DNA from: Bacteroidia bacterium
GTDB lineage: Bacteria; Bacteroidota; Bacteroidia; J057
Direction of reading: 5' to 3'
Assembly: GCA_041391665.1 (NCBI GenBank)
Contig: JAWKNO010000001.1
Coordinates: 1-64,000 of the forward strand
Length of the DNA stretch: 64,000 nucleotides
Made by a program: the position numbers and the translations under genes. Below the pieces are notes generated by a model. It had not been told where the DNA came from, searched no databases, and was given only the letters and a program-made list of their open reading frames with translations. This document shows, one piece after another, positions 33,295 through 41,850 of the stretch (its first letter is position 1; each line of letters opens with the position of its first letter).

Positions 33295-34257
33295 ATGAAT
33301 AATCGAACGACCCGAACCATCCTGATTGCTCTTGCTATTCCGACAATTTACGCAGTGGGTTTGCGGCTTTTTTACGGGGTCAAGACGTGGAATGAGCTCT
33401 TTTCCGTAATGTCAGTTTCCTTTCTGCTCTGCCTGCCGACGATCATTGGTGCATTGGCAGTATATCTGTCTCCTGAAGAAAAGGCCAAAAATATCGCCTA
33501 CAGGATTTTTGTGCCGTGGATTCCTATTTTCCTCTTTTTGATCATTACCCTGGGATTTGCTCTCGAAGGCTGGGCCTGCTGGCTGATGATTTTACCTGTT
33601 TTTCTGGTTGCGGCTTCTCTTGGCGGTCTTCTCGGCGGTTATCTCAAATTCCGTAAACCCAACAGCAATCTGAATCTTTCCCTGATGTTGCTTTTCCCCC
33701 TGCTGGTTTCCCCTATCGAAAGTTTTATCGGCGCTATCCCCGGCACCTACAAGGCATACACATCAATTGATATCGAAGCGCCCGCCGAAAAAATCTGGGA
33801 CAATGTGACCCGGGTAAAAGAAATTTCCGATCAGGATGACAGCGGATATCTGAACCATTTCCTGGGATTTCCCAGACCTGTACGAGCTGAACTCAACTTT
33901 GAAGGTGAAGGCGCATACCGGGAAGCGGTTTTCACCAATGGGCTTGTTTTCCACGAAACCGTAACCGAATACATCGACAATGAAAAAATGGTGTTTTCGA
34001 TTAAAGCCAATCCCTTCGAAATTCCATCCACTACGCTCGACGAGCATGTACTCATCGGCGGTGATTATTTTGACGTGTTGAGTGGAACCTATGAACTGGA
34101 AAAACTGGAAAACGGAAAATACAGACTCCATTTGTACAGCCAGTTTAAAATGAATACAACCTTCAATTTTTATGCAGGGTGGTGGGGAAAATGGATTATG
34201 AAAGACATTCAGAACAACATCCTCAGAATCCAGAAAAAGCGAGCGGAAGCTATATAA
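33295..34257 (+). CDS. Membrane protein with C-terminal SRPBCC (START-like) domain
   Basis: 320 residues. The N-terminal half has about four to five membrane helices (roughly 8-25, 35-58, 70-90, 95-118 and 125-145). The C-terminal half (about 155-310) is a SRPBCC/polyketide-cyclase-like domain: AYTSIDIEAPAEKIWDNVTRVKEI, EGEGAYREAVFTNGLVFHETVTEYI and YELEKLENGKYRLHLYSQFKM. Such domains bind hydrophobic ligands; the fusion to membrane helices suggests lipid-related binding at the membrane. No obvious operon partner. Confidence 0.85.
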   Translation: MNNRTTRTILIALAIPTIYAVGLRLFYGVKTWNELFSVMSVSFLLCLPTIIGALAVYLSPEEKAKNIAYRIFVPWIPIFLFLIITLGFALEGWACWLMILPVFLVAASLGGLLGGYLKFRKPNSNLNLSLMLLFPLLVSPIESFIGAIPGTYKAYTSIDIEAPAEKIWDNVTRVKEISDQDDSGYLNHFLGFPRPVRAELNFEGEGAYREAVFTNGLVFHETVTEYIDNEKMVFSIKANPFEIPSTTLDEHVLIGGDYFDVLSGTYELEKLENGKYRLHLYSQFKMNTTFNFYAGWWGKWIMKDIQNNILRIQKKRAEAI

Positions 34258-34462
34258 ACATTCCATTTGAAATACATCATTGCGATAAAACCTCCTCTGC
34301 AAAACTGCCTGTCTGCCCTTGCAGCTGCGTGGTACTTTGCGGAACGCTGCGTTTAATTACAAAAAACATATCTCCGATATACAGAAAAATATTTCTGATT
34401 CAGTCCAAAATCGCCAAATTCGTTTGTCTTCAGGGTGTAGTTAATATCTAAAACATTACAAA

Positions 34463-34813
34463 ATGGACGAATTTATTCTGATTTTCAGACACGAAGACGG
34501 CGGCAAACTCGCCTCTCCCGAGCAAATGCAGATGTGGATGAAACAAACGATGGACTGGATTGGCGGCATTGCTGCACAAAACAAATATGTATCCGGCACC
34601 GGACTGCCCTTTGAAGATGCCCGCGTCGTGACGGCAACCAGCACCGACAAAGTAGTGACCAACGGCCCCTTCGGAGACATCAAAGAAACCATCGGCGGAT
34701 TTATCATTGTAAAAGCAGAATCAGCAGAGGAAGCCGTTGAATTTGCCAAAGGATCTCCCGTTTTGCAGGGCGAAGGCAATAGCATCGAAGTGAGGAAAAT
34801 CGCCAAAAATTAG
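34463..34813 (+). CDS. YCII/DGPF-domain protein, partner of an ECF42-type sigma factor
   Basis: 116 residues. The YCII-related fold is clear: FILIFRHEDGGKLASPEQM, WMKQTMDWIGGIAAQNK, the DGPF-like motif VVTNGPFGDIKETIGGFII, then AESAEEAVEFAKGSPVL. The gene ends 56 bp before the sigma factor gene. In the ECF42 group such DGPF proteins are the conserved neighbours and probable targets. A role in detoxification or sensing has been proposed for the group; the exact reaction is unknown. Confidence 0.95.
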   Translation: MDEFILIFRHEDGGKLASPEQMQMWMKQTMDWIGGIAAQNKYVSGTGLPFEDARVVTATSTDKVVTNGPFGDIKETIGGFIIVKAESAEEAVEFAKGSPVLQGEGNSIEVRKIAKN

Positions 34814-34869
34814 TGCGGGCGGCAATAGCGTTTATTGCCCCTGCATAACAGCGGGGGCCTTCTCCACTT

Positions 34870-36096
34870 ATGAACTCACCCGATCTCATACCGCATTTAT
34901 TCCGAACCGAGTTCCGGAAAATCACCGCAGTGCTTTGCCGGCATATGGGGATTGAACATCTCGAAGCGGCAGAGGACATCACCAGCGAAACATTTTTATC
35001 CGCCATGGAAATCTGGCCCTACAAAGGTATGCCCGAAAACCCAAAGGCGTGGCTCTATACCGTAGCAAAAAATAAAGCCCGCAATCATCTCCACCGCAGC
35101 CAGATTTTCTCCGAAAAAGTAGTAAATCATTTCAAGTCTTCTGTTTCCGAACATTTGCCAACAGAGATTGACCTCTCAGACCAGAACATTAGCGACAGCC
35201 AGTTGCAGATGTTGTTTGCCATTTGCCACCCGTCGTTGTCCGCAGAAGCACAAATCGGCCTTTCACTGCGGATTCTTTGCGGATTTGGGATTGAAGAAAT
35301 CGCCAATGCATTTTTGACAGGCAAAGACACCATTAACAAACGCCTGTACCGGGCGAAAGAAAAGTTGCGGCAGGAAAAAGTACAGATAGCGTTTCCCGCC
35401 GAAAATGAGATCAACCAAAGACTGGAAACAGTAATGGCGACCCTGTATTTGCTGTACAATGAGGGATATTATTCGGAAAGCCAGGATGTGGTGCTGCGGG
35501 AAGACCTTTGTCTGGAAGCTATGCGACTGACTTACCTGCTGATCGAAAATGAAAAAACCAATCTGCCCTCAGTCAATGCCTTACTCGCATTGATGTGTTT
35601 TCACAGCTCGAGGTTTCCTGCGAGGAAAAACCAAAACGGAGAAATCATCCTGTACCAAGACCAGGATGAAAGCCTGTGGAATCAGGAATTGATAGCCAAA
35701 GGCGCATTTCATCTTCAGCAGGCATCGCAGGGAAATACCCTTTCCAAATATCATCTGGAGGCGGGGATTGCCTGGTGGCATACACAAAAAGCTGACACAA
35801 AAGAGAAGTGGGAACATATTCTGCAACTATACAACCGCCTGCTACAGATGGAATATTCGCCCATCGCTGCGCTCAACCGGACCTACGCACTTTCCAAAGC
35901 CAATGGCAACACAGAAGCCATTTGCGAAGCCGAAAAATTACAACTGACGGAAAACCACTACTACTATACCCTGCTCGGCGAACTCTACAAAAATATAGAC
36001 GAAAAAAAATCGAGGCAAAATTTCCAGATTGCCTTATCCATGGCCCGCACGCAGGCAGACAAGCAAACCATCAGAAAAAAACTGGGCAATTTTTGA
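34870..36096 (+). CDS. ECF42-type RNA polymerase sigma factor with C-terminal TPR-like extension
   Basis: 408 residues. Sigma-2 region: LIPHLFRTEFRKITAVLCRHMG, AEDITSETFLSAMEIWP, PKAWLYTVAKNKARNHL. Sigma-4 region: LSLRILCGFGIEEIANAFLTGKDTINKRLYRAKEKLR. A DUF6596-type extension of about 200 residues follows (VMATLYLLYNEGYYSESQDVVLREDLCLEAMRL, RTYALSKANGNTEAICEAEKL) with TPR-like helices. This is the ECF42 layout, which uses the C-terminal extension instead of an anti-sigma factor. It is probably co-expressed with the DGPF gene upstream and may control it. Confidence 0.95.
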   Translation: MNSPDLIPHLFRTEFRKITAVLCRHMGIEHLEAAEDITSETFLSAMEIWPYKGMPENPKAWLYTVAKNKARNHLHRSQIFSEKVVNHFKSSVSEHLPTEIDLSDQNISDSQLQMLFAICHPSLSAEAQIGLSLRILCGFGIEEIANAFLTGKDTINKRLYRAKEKLRQEKVQIAFPAENEINQRLETVMATLYLLYNEGYYSESQDVVLREDLCLEAMRLTYLLIENEKTNLPSVNALLALMCFHSSRFPARKNQNGEIILYQDQDESLWNQELIAKGAFHLQQASQGNTLSKYHLEAGIAWWHTQKADTKEKWEHILQLYNRLLQMEYSPIAALNRTYALSKANGNTEAICEAEKLQLTENHYYYTLLGELYKNIDEKKSRQNFQIALSMARTQADKQTIRKKLGNF

Positions 36097-36141
36097 AAGC
36101 GCCTCACCTCGTGTTACTTTTACCCAAACTCATCCCAAACC

Positions 36142-36618
36142 ATGACCAGCGATCACAAAATCACCTTTCAGTTTATCAGCGAACCAGCAGATGTAAATTT
36201 TGGCGGAAAAGTACACGGCGGTGTAGTGATGAAATGGATCGACCAGACCGCCTACACCTGTGCGAGAAACTGGTCGGAAAGTTATTGCGTAACCGTGTAT
36301 GTAGGGGGAATCAGGTTTTATAAACCCATCAACATTGGCGAAGTGATCAGGATAGAGTCCACGGTCATCTATACCGGCAATTCCAGTATCCATATAGCGG
36401 TGGATGTTTTTTCCAGGAATTTTTCTCAGACTCAGTTTCAAAAGAAAACCCACTGTGTCATTGTCTTTGTTTCCGTCGATGAAAACGGCGATCCTATCCC
36501 CACGAAAAAATGGCAGCCCCGCACCGAAAAAGAAAAAAAGCTGGAAGAATACGCCCGCAAGCTCAAAGCCCTGCGCGAGCATATTGAGAATGAGATGAGA
36601 CCATTTTTGGAGGAGTAG
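36142..36618 (+). CDS. Acyl-CoA thioesterase (hot-dog fold)
   Basis: 158 residues. The hot-dog active-site region reads DVNFGGKVHGGVVMKWIDQTAYTCARNWS, and the later strand IRFYKPINIGEVIRIESTVIYTGNSSIHIAVDVFS matches the YciA/BFIT group of acyl-CoA hydrolases. The C-terminus is a charged helix (EKEKKLEEYARKLKALREHI). Cytoplasmic, hydrolysing acyl-CoA; chain-length preference unknown. It ends 6 bp before the stop of the convergent TPR gene and is probably co-directional with, but independent of, the sigma factor. Confidence 0.9.
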   Translation: MTSDHKITFQFISEPADVNFGGKVHGGVVMKWIDQTAYTCARNWSESYCVTVYVGGIRFYKPINIGEVIRIESTVIYTGNSSIHIAVDVFSRNFSQTQFQKKTHCVIVFVSVDENGDPIPTKKWQPRTEKEKKLEEYARKLKALREHIENEMRPFLEE

Positions 36619-36624
36619 GGGGGG

Positions 36625-38166
36625 TTATAGGTTCTGCTGATTTACAATCTCCTGAAAGCGGGCTTCGCCGATTTGGGTACGGATTTGGTGGAGGTAGTTT
36701 TCGGGAGATTTCATATTAGGGGAACCGATTTTTCGGAAGATAGACTGAGCTTCAAGAAAAAATGGAAGTGCTTTTTCGGGGCTTTTTTGGTTTTCTAAAA
36801 TAATTCCGCCCAAATTACTTAAGGTTACTGCCGTTCCATTTATATCGCCTATTTCACGTCTTAGCGATAGACTTTGCTCCAAATACTTAGATGCAGAATC
36901 CGAGTCTCCTTTTGCCCTGTATATCTGACCGAGGTTATTTAAAGTTGTACCTTCTCCTGACTTATCACCTATTTTCCTTTGTATTGACAGGCTTTCTTCA
37001 AGATACTTTAAGGTTACAGAAGTAAATTCATCTCCTTTTATCATATAAATACCTCCAATATTATTCAGAGTCCGTGCTTCTCCTAAATGGTATCCTATTT
37101 TACGAACGATAGAAAGGCTTTCTAATAAATACTTTTGTGCCAACCTATAGTCACCAAGGTCTTTATATACTTGACCAATATTATTTAGAATTGTGCCTTC
37201 AATTATCTTGTCTCCGATTTCCCGACTTATCTTCAGACTTTCTTCCAGATACCAGAGTGCAGTTTTATAGTCCCCACGCGCAGCATAGATTTGGCTAATT
37301 GTATTAAGAGATTCTCCCTCCCCCGATTTATCCCCAATCTCGCGGCTAATGCTCAGGCTTTTTTCCAGATATTCCCGAGCCCTTTCTAATTCTCCCTGAT
37401 AATAATGCACATCCCCTAATTCGGCTAATGCAACTGCCTCTGCCTGTGAGCTTTGTGTTTCTCTCGCAATCTCCAACGCTAACTGGAAGGCTTTTTCCGC
37501 CAATTTGTACTCACTAAGTTGTAGATGTATTTTGCCAATCCGGTTATGAAGTGTTGCAAGCAGGTTTCGGCTTCCGGGCAAGGTATCAATGTCGTTAATA
37601 CGTTTTTGCAATACGTCCAGTTCATACCGAGCCTCTTCCAGACTCGCAAAACCGGCATACCGCTTCCCATTATCCGTTATAAATGTTATATCTGATATTT
37701 CCTGTGGTTCAACATCTAACTCTGCCACCAGATTACGCAGCGACCAAAGATCGGGCATTGTACGTGCCAACCGATGCAGGTAATCTCCGCCTATAGGTAA
37801 AAGAAGAATCAATCCAAACTGGTATTTTGATAATCCATCCCGGCGCTGGTTGAAACTTCGGGTAAAGCTGATATCATTCAACAATTCCACTATATGTTGA
37901 ATCACTAAAAATCCAGATGGAGGCTCCTGAAGAAACTGCAATATCCCTGCTGAACCGTCTTTTAATGCGTCTAGTTCGTAGAGATTGCGGGTCGGAAAAA
38001 CTGTTTTCAATCGTAACCTCAACTCATCGATAGCACTATGATGGTTATACTGCACGATTATAAGGCGAAATTGCTCCGCACGCAATGCCCTTTCGATAAG
38101 GCTCAGTTCCGTTTCCAGTTTATTTTCCAAGTACTCTTTGTTGGTATAGATCAGATAGTTCGACAA
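36625..38166 (-). CDS. TPR-repeat protein with N-terminal NTPase-like domain, partner of the upstream ATPase
   Basis: 513 residues. Residues 1-190 form a domain I do not recognise. It has hydrophobic strands (FRLIIVQYN, SGFLVIQHIVELL, FGLILLLPIGGDYLH) in the order expected of a P-loop fold, but no Walker A. From about 200 to 490 come seven or eight 40-residue TPRs (AEAVALAELGDVHYYQGELERAREYLEKSLSISREIGDKSG). The ATG at 38166 overlaps the upstream ATPase gene by 47 bp, so expression is coupled. With that gene it looks like a STAND protein split in two. AT-richer than the surrounding genes. Cytoplasmic. Function unknown. Confidence 0.75.
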   Translation of the reverse strand: MSNYLIYTNKEYLENKLETELSLIERALRAEQFRLIIVQYNHHSAIDELRLRLKTVFPTRNLYELDALKDGSAGILQFLQEPPSGFLVIQHIVELLNDISFTRSFNQRRDGLSKYQFGLILLLPIGGDYLHRLARTMPDLWSLRNLVAELDVEPQEISDITFITDNGKRYAGFASLEEARYELDVLQKRINDIDTLPGSRNLLATLHNRIGKIHLQLSEYKLAEKAFQLALEIARETQSSQAEAVALAELGDVHYYQGELERAREYLEKSLSISREIGDKSGEGESLNTISQIYAARGDYKTALWYLEESLKISREIGDKIIEGTILNNIGQVYKDLGDYRLAQKYLLESLSIVRKIGYHLGEARTLNNIGGIYMIKGDEFTSVTLKYLEESLSIQRKIGDKSGEGTTLNNLGQIYRAKGDSDSASKYLEQSLSLRREIGDINGTAVTLSNLGGIILENQKSPEKALPFFLEAQSIFRKIGSPNMKSPENYLHQIRTQIGEARFQEIVNQQNL

Positions 38167-39475
38167 CAGGGTTTACGCGCTTGTATGAACCATCGTTATA
38201 CTCCATTAGTATAATATCTTCCAGCATTTCTCCGACGAGATCATCAAAAGGACTGGATCGCCCTGCCAGGTTATCCTCATGTATTTCCTTTAATCTGTCC
38301 AGTTTTTCCTGTGTAAGATACTGGGCGGTTTGGTTTGCCAGACGTTTTAAAGCTTCCTGAAAACAGGTTTCATCCAAAATACCTTTACTTTCGTCTGCAA
38401 AAAAAGCTGCAGCCTCAAGAATCCGAAGCAGCTCTCTGGGGGATCCTCCGCCAAAGCGAATAAATTTTCGCACCAGTTCTTTGCTCTCAAACAAACTTAA
38501 ATCAATTCGCTTGCTGATAAACTCTTCAAATACAAGAAAAGCCATTTCTACATCATTTCCCTGACGTTCAATAATTTTTACATACGGAAATGACTCTACA
38601 GTACTAAACTGATTGATTTTCTGTCTTTCTTTCATCAGTTCAATGGGTAGGGTAAAAATGGTATAGGCTTTGATTTGCCGTAACCGGTTGGATTCATCAA
38701 TAACCAGCTTACGACGCATTTCAGCACTCATTGTCTTTTCCAATCCATCAATGATATATAAAATTTCCTGACCTTTCCCAGCTTGTCTCAAAGAAAGATT
38801 TGCCTCTTCGATATATTGGTTGAAGAGATTGGCAAAGTCGGGAAATCTGTTTTTAAGGCTACTTCGAATGGTTGTTGCGCGCTCTTTACTACCTTGCAAC
38901 CCCACCTTAATTTGCCCAAAAATATTCAGAATTGTTTTTAGCAAGGGAGGTGATTCTACATTTACTCCTAGTTCAAACCCCAACTCTCCTTTAAGGGCCG
39001 CACGGATTTCAGTCTCACGTTGCTGAAACCATGCCTGCATCCTTTTGATAATTCCCTTATCTACTGGTACATAAGCCTGATCAAGCTCATAAGTAAGACG
39101 CTCAAGTTGAAAAATGAGCACATCCATATACTCGACATCATTCATGTCAAGGGCTTCCTCAATGTTGCAGGTAACCACAAAATAACATTCCGGTCTGTGA
39201 AGATTCCTTGCATACTTAGTCAGTTCGGATGTTTTCCCTGATCCTTTCATCCCACCAAGGAAAAAGAGTTTCTTCTCACCACTATTCAGATCTGCATCAA
39301 AAGAAAAACCACCATCACTTGTTTTTACATTCAGAATCCTATACACAACCTTTTCCCTGAAATCGCCACGTACATGACTAAAATCTGTATAAAACGGGTG
39401 ATCAGGGTAAACCGGTTCATTAAATTTTACTGCCTGATCAATTTCATCAAGGGTAAATGCTTTAGATGATTGCAT
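38120..39475 (-). CDS. P-loop ATPase (AAA/STAND-like), upstream partner of the TPR protein
   Basis: 451 residues. Walker A GGMKGSGKT at 74-82 and Walker B ILYIIDGLEK (Asp243, Glu246) frame an AAA/STAND-like core. A long insert of amphipathic helices lies between them (about 125-230: FQLERLTYELDQAYVPVDKG, WFQQRETEIRAALKG). Later come a sensor-like stretch (TIFTLPIELM), a helical region (FGGGSPRELLRILEAAAFFA, like the AAA lid) and a C-terminal winged-helix-like part (LVGEMLEDIILMEYNDG). No membrane helix. The gene is divergent from an SRPBCC gene and overlaps the TPR gene by 47 bp. A KAP- or Cdc6-like relation is possible. The effector, if any, is not visible. Confidence 0.8.
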   Translation of the reverse strand: MQSSKAFTLDEIDQAVKFNEPVYPDHPFYTDFSHVRGDFREKVVYRILNVKTSDGGFSFDADLNSGEKKLFFLGGMKGSGKTSELTKYARNLHRPECYFVVTCNIEEALDMNDVEYMDVLIFQLERLTYELDQAYVPVDKGIIKRMQAWFQQRETEIRAALKGELGFELGVNVESPPLLKTILNIFGQIKVGLQGSKERATTIRSSLKNRFPDFANLFNQYIEEANLSLRQAGKGQEILYIIDGLEKTMSAEMRRKLVIDESNRLRQIKAYTIFTLPIELMKERQKINQFSTVESFPYVKIIERQGNDVEMAFLVFEEFISKRIDLSLFESKELVRKFIRFGGGSPRELLRILEAAAFFADESKGILDETCFQEALKRLANQTAQYLTQEKLDRLKEIHEDNLAGRSSPFDDLVGEMLEDIILMEYNDGSYKRVNPVVELSDLYQQRVLGK

Positions 39476-39547
39476 ATAGAAATCTTGCGTTTACTCAAAG
39501 ATAATCATTCCTTTGAAAACAAGCATCTATCATTGTTAATTACCCCC

Positions 39548-40045
39548 ATGCCCATCATCACTCTTAATACCACCATTGAAGCTCCGGTCAAAATGTGTTT
39601 TGACCTGTCGAGGAGTATTGATCTTCATAAAATCAGTACACAAAAGACAAATGAAGAAGCCATTGAAGGGAAAATCACCGGGCTGATCGGACTGAATGAA
39701 ACCGTCAAATGGCGGGCGAGGCATTTTGGGGTTATGCAGACGCTGACGGTCAGAATTACAGAATACCATCCGCCGCATCATTTCCGCGATGAGATGATAC
39801 AGGGGATTTTTAAGTCTTTTGTCCACAATCATACATTTGGTGCCATCAACCCCAACCGTACCCTGATGACCGATGAACTACACTTCCGGGCGCCGCTGGG
39901 GATACTGGGCAAAATCGCGGAAACAGTCGTGCTCAAAACATACCTTTCGCGATTCCTGGCGATCAGAAATCAGGTGATAAAAGATTTTGCGGAATCAGAG
40001 AAATGGAAGTTGATTCCGGGAATGAAAGAATCGCAGGAGGCATAA
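39548..40045 (+). CDS. SRPBCC family protein (ligand-binding START-like fold)
   Basis: 165 residues from ATG 39548 (MPIITLNTTIEAPVKMCFDLSRSIDLH). The longer frame starting at 39470 would overlap the divergent ATPase start and adds a non-conserved leader. Family pattern: EEAIEGKITGLIGLNETVKWRARHFG, TLTVRITEYHPPHHFRDEMIQGIFKSF and LMTDELHFRAPLG. The fold binds hydrophobic molecules; substrate unknown. Small, soluble and cytoplasmic. The methyltransferase gene starts 19 bp downstream, so the two may be co-transcribed. Confidence 0.88.
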   Translation: MPIITLNTTIEAPVKMCFDLSRSIDLHKISTQKTNEEAIEGKITGLIGLNETVKWRARHFGVMQTLTVRITEYHPPHHFRDEMIQGIFKSFVHNHTFGAINPNRTLMTDELHFRAPLGILGKIAETVVLKTYLSRFLAIRNQVIKDFAESEKWKLIPGMKESQEA

Positions 40046-40063
40046 ACTTTTACCATTCTCCCC

Positions 40064-40705
40064 ATGAACACCGACCTCATCACCTACTACCGCAAAAGGG
40101 CAAAGGAATACGAGAAGATTTACGATAAACCGGAGCGCCAGGCTGACCTTGTCGAAGCGACTACGTTTTTGCAGGATTGTTTTGCGGGGAAAAGTGTGCT
40201 GGAAATTGCCTGCGGCACGGGATATTGGACGGAGCGGATTGCCGCGACTGCCACTTCGGTGCTTGCCACTGACGTCAATGCGACGGTGATTGATGTGGCG
40301 AAAAACAAAACCTTCCCCCGCCACAATGTGGCTTTTGAGGTTGCGGATCTGTACCAGTTCCAGCCTGCTGAAAAATACGATGCGGTATTCGGCGGGTTTA
40401 TATGGAGCCATATTTTGCTGGAAGATTTGGACGAATTTATCCGCACGGTAAACAACCTCGTTAAGCCCGGAGGCCAGGTGGTTTTTATGGATAATCGTTA
40501 TGTTTCCGGCAGTAGTACACCGATTACTTCGACCGATGTCAATGGCAATACTTTTCAAACCCGCAAACTGGAAAACGGCGACACATGGCAAGTGCTGAAA
40601 AACTTTCCTTCAGTAGATTTTTTGAAAAACACACTCAGAAGTCAGTCAATACGGGTAGCAGTAAAGACCCTTGAATATTACTGGATTGCGGTAGGGGGAA
40701 AGTGA
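40064..40705 (+). CDS. Class I SAM-dependent methyltransferase
   Basis: 213 residues. SAM-binding motif I VLEIACGTGYWTERIA, then the acidic residue after strand 2 (VLATDVNATVIDVAKNK), VADLYQFQP and YDAVFGGFIWSHIL. Motif III-like LVKPGGQVVFMDNRYV. The substrate cannot be inferred. Cytoplasmic. It follows the SRPBCC gene by 19 bp. Confidence 0.93.
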   Translation: MNTDLITYYRKRAKEYEKIYDKPERQADLVEATTFLQDCFAGKSVLEIACGTGYWTERIAATATSVLATDVNATVIDVAKNKTFPRHNVAFEVADLYQFQPAEKYDAVFGGFIWSHILLEDLDEFIRTVNNLVKPGGQVVFMDNRYVSGSSTPITSTDVNGNTFQTRKLENGDTWQVLKNFPSVDFLKNTLRSQSIRVAVKTLEYYWIAVGGK

Positions 40706-40717
40706 TGTCTCCATACT

Positions 40718-41818
40718 TTACCCCACAATCGAAACTCCCACAAGCTTTCCGATTCCGAAGGTAACTGCTGCTGCAGCTAAACCAAAAAGCACCTGCCGGA
40801 AACCCGAATACCAAATGCTTTTTCCGGTAAAAAGGGTGATCGAACTGCCTATTAAAAATAACCCTACTGCGCTTAAGGCTGTGCTGATAATGATCGCCGT
40901 CATTCCTTCTGTGAAGAAAAACGGTATAACCGGAATAACAGCTCCCACCGCAAACAGTATAAACGATGTAACCGCGGCCTCCATGGCTGAACCTTTCAAA
41001 TCTTCGCTGTTTATCCCGAGTTCCTCTTTGATCAGCACCTCGTGCGCATGATCTTTATCTGCCATGATTTCTTTTGCCATTTCGCGTGCCTGCTCTGCCG
41101 GAATTCCCTTCGATTGATAGATTAATGCCAGTTCTTTCTCCTCTCCCTCCGGATTGGTTTCCAGTTCTTCCATCTCCAGTTGCATCTGATTTTCGTACAA
41201 TTCCTGCGAACTTTTTACTGAAATCCATTCGCCCAAAGCCATAGACAAAGCCCCTGCCAGCAATCCGGAAAGTCCTGCCAGCAAAATCCCACTGCCTCCA
41301 CTGGTAGCACCGGCAATTCCCATGACCAGACTAAAGTTGGAAACCAACCCGTCATTCCCGCCCAAAACGGCTGCCCGCAGCGCATTTCCCCCTACAGATC
41401 TATGTCTTTTTTCAAATCTGGCAAGATTAGCGCCTGAGATTTTCCGGGGGGAATTCAGCAGGTTTTTTAAAACCGTAACATGCGCCGTATCCGAAATCGA
41501 ATGGGTTGACTTACTTTTATTTCTCGTGGTACGGATATTTGCGGATATGCTTTTTTCTGTGTCGAGCAACACCCCCAGTACATAGTCATAGCCGAAAACT
41601 TTGCCTATGAATTTCAGTATTTTAGCTCTCCGTGATGGTTTAGGTAAAATGGCAATATCCAGATTGCGTTTTGCCATAAAAGCCAGCGCATGCCCATGTT
41701 CGATCTCGCTCATCTGTCGAAACACATCGGCGACACTCGGATCTTCTTCATTTTCAGCAAGCACCTGATACAGAAATGCTGCATCAACTTCGGTTTGAAT
41801 GTTCTTTAAGTTTTCCAT
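40718..41818 (-). CDS. Ferritin-like/VIT1 fusion, probable iron or manganese transporter (MbfA-like)
   Basis: 366 residues from ATG 41818 (MENLKNIQTEVDAAFLYQVLAEN); the frame extends 15 codons upstream without conserved sequence. The N-terminal ferritin-like helices carry Glu/His ligands (QTEVDAAFLYQVLAENEE, EIEHGHALAFM). The C-terminal VIT1/CCC1 part has HRSVGGNALRAAVLGGNDGLVSNFSLVMGIAG, a charged cytosolic helical insert (YENQMQLEMEELETNPEGEEKELALIYQSKG) and about five helices in all. Similar fusions (MbfA) export or store iron. The metal here is inferred. Confidence 0.92.
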   Translation of the reverse strand: MENLKNIQTEVDAAFLYQVLAENEEDPSVADVFRQMSEIEHGHALAFMAKRNLDIAILPKPSRRAKILKFIGKVFGYDYVLGVLLDTEKSISANIRTTRNKSKSTHSISDTAHVTVLKNLLNSPRKISGANLARFEKRHRSVGGNALRAAVLGGNDGLVSNFSLVMGIAGATSGGSGILLAGLSGLLAGALSMALGEWISVKSSQELYENQMQLEMEELETNPEGEEKELALIYQSKGIPAEQAREMAKEIMADKDHAHEVLIKEELGINSEDLKGSAMEAAVTSFILFAVGAVIPVIPFFFTEGMTAIIISTALSAVGLFLIGSSITLFTGKSIWYSGFRQVLFGLAAAAVTFGIGKLVGVSIVG

Positions 41819-41850
41819 AGCGATATATTGGCCGGATGTGTTTAATGTTC

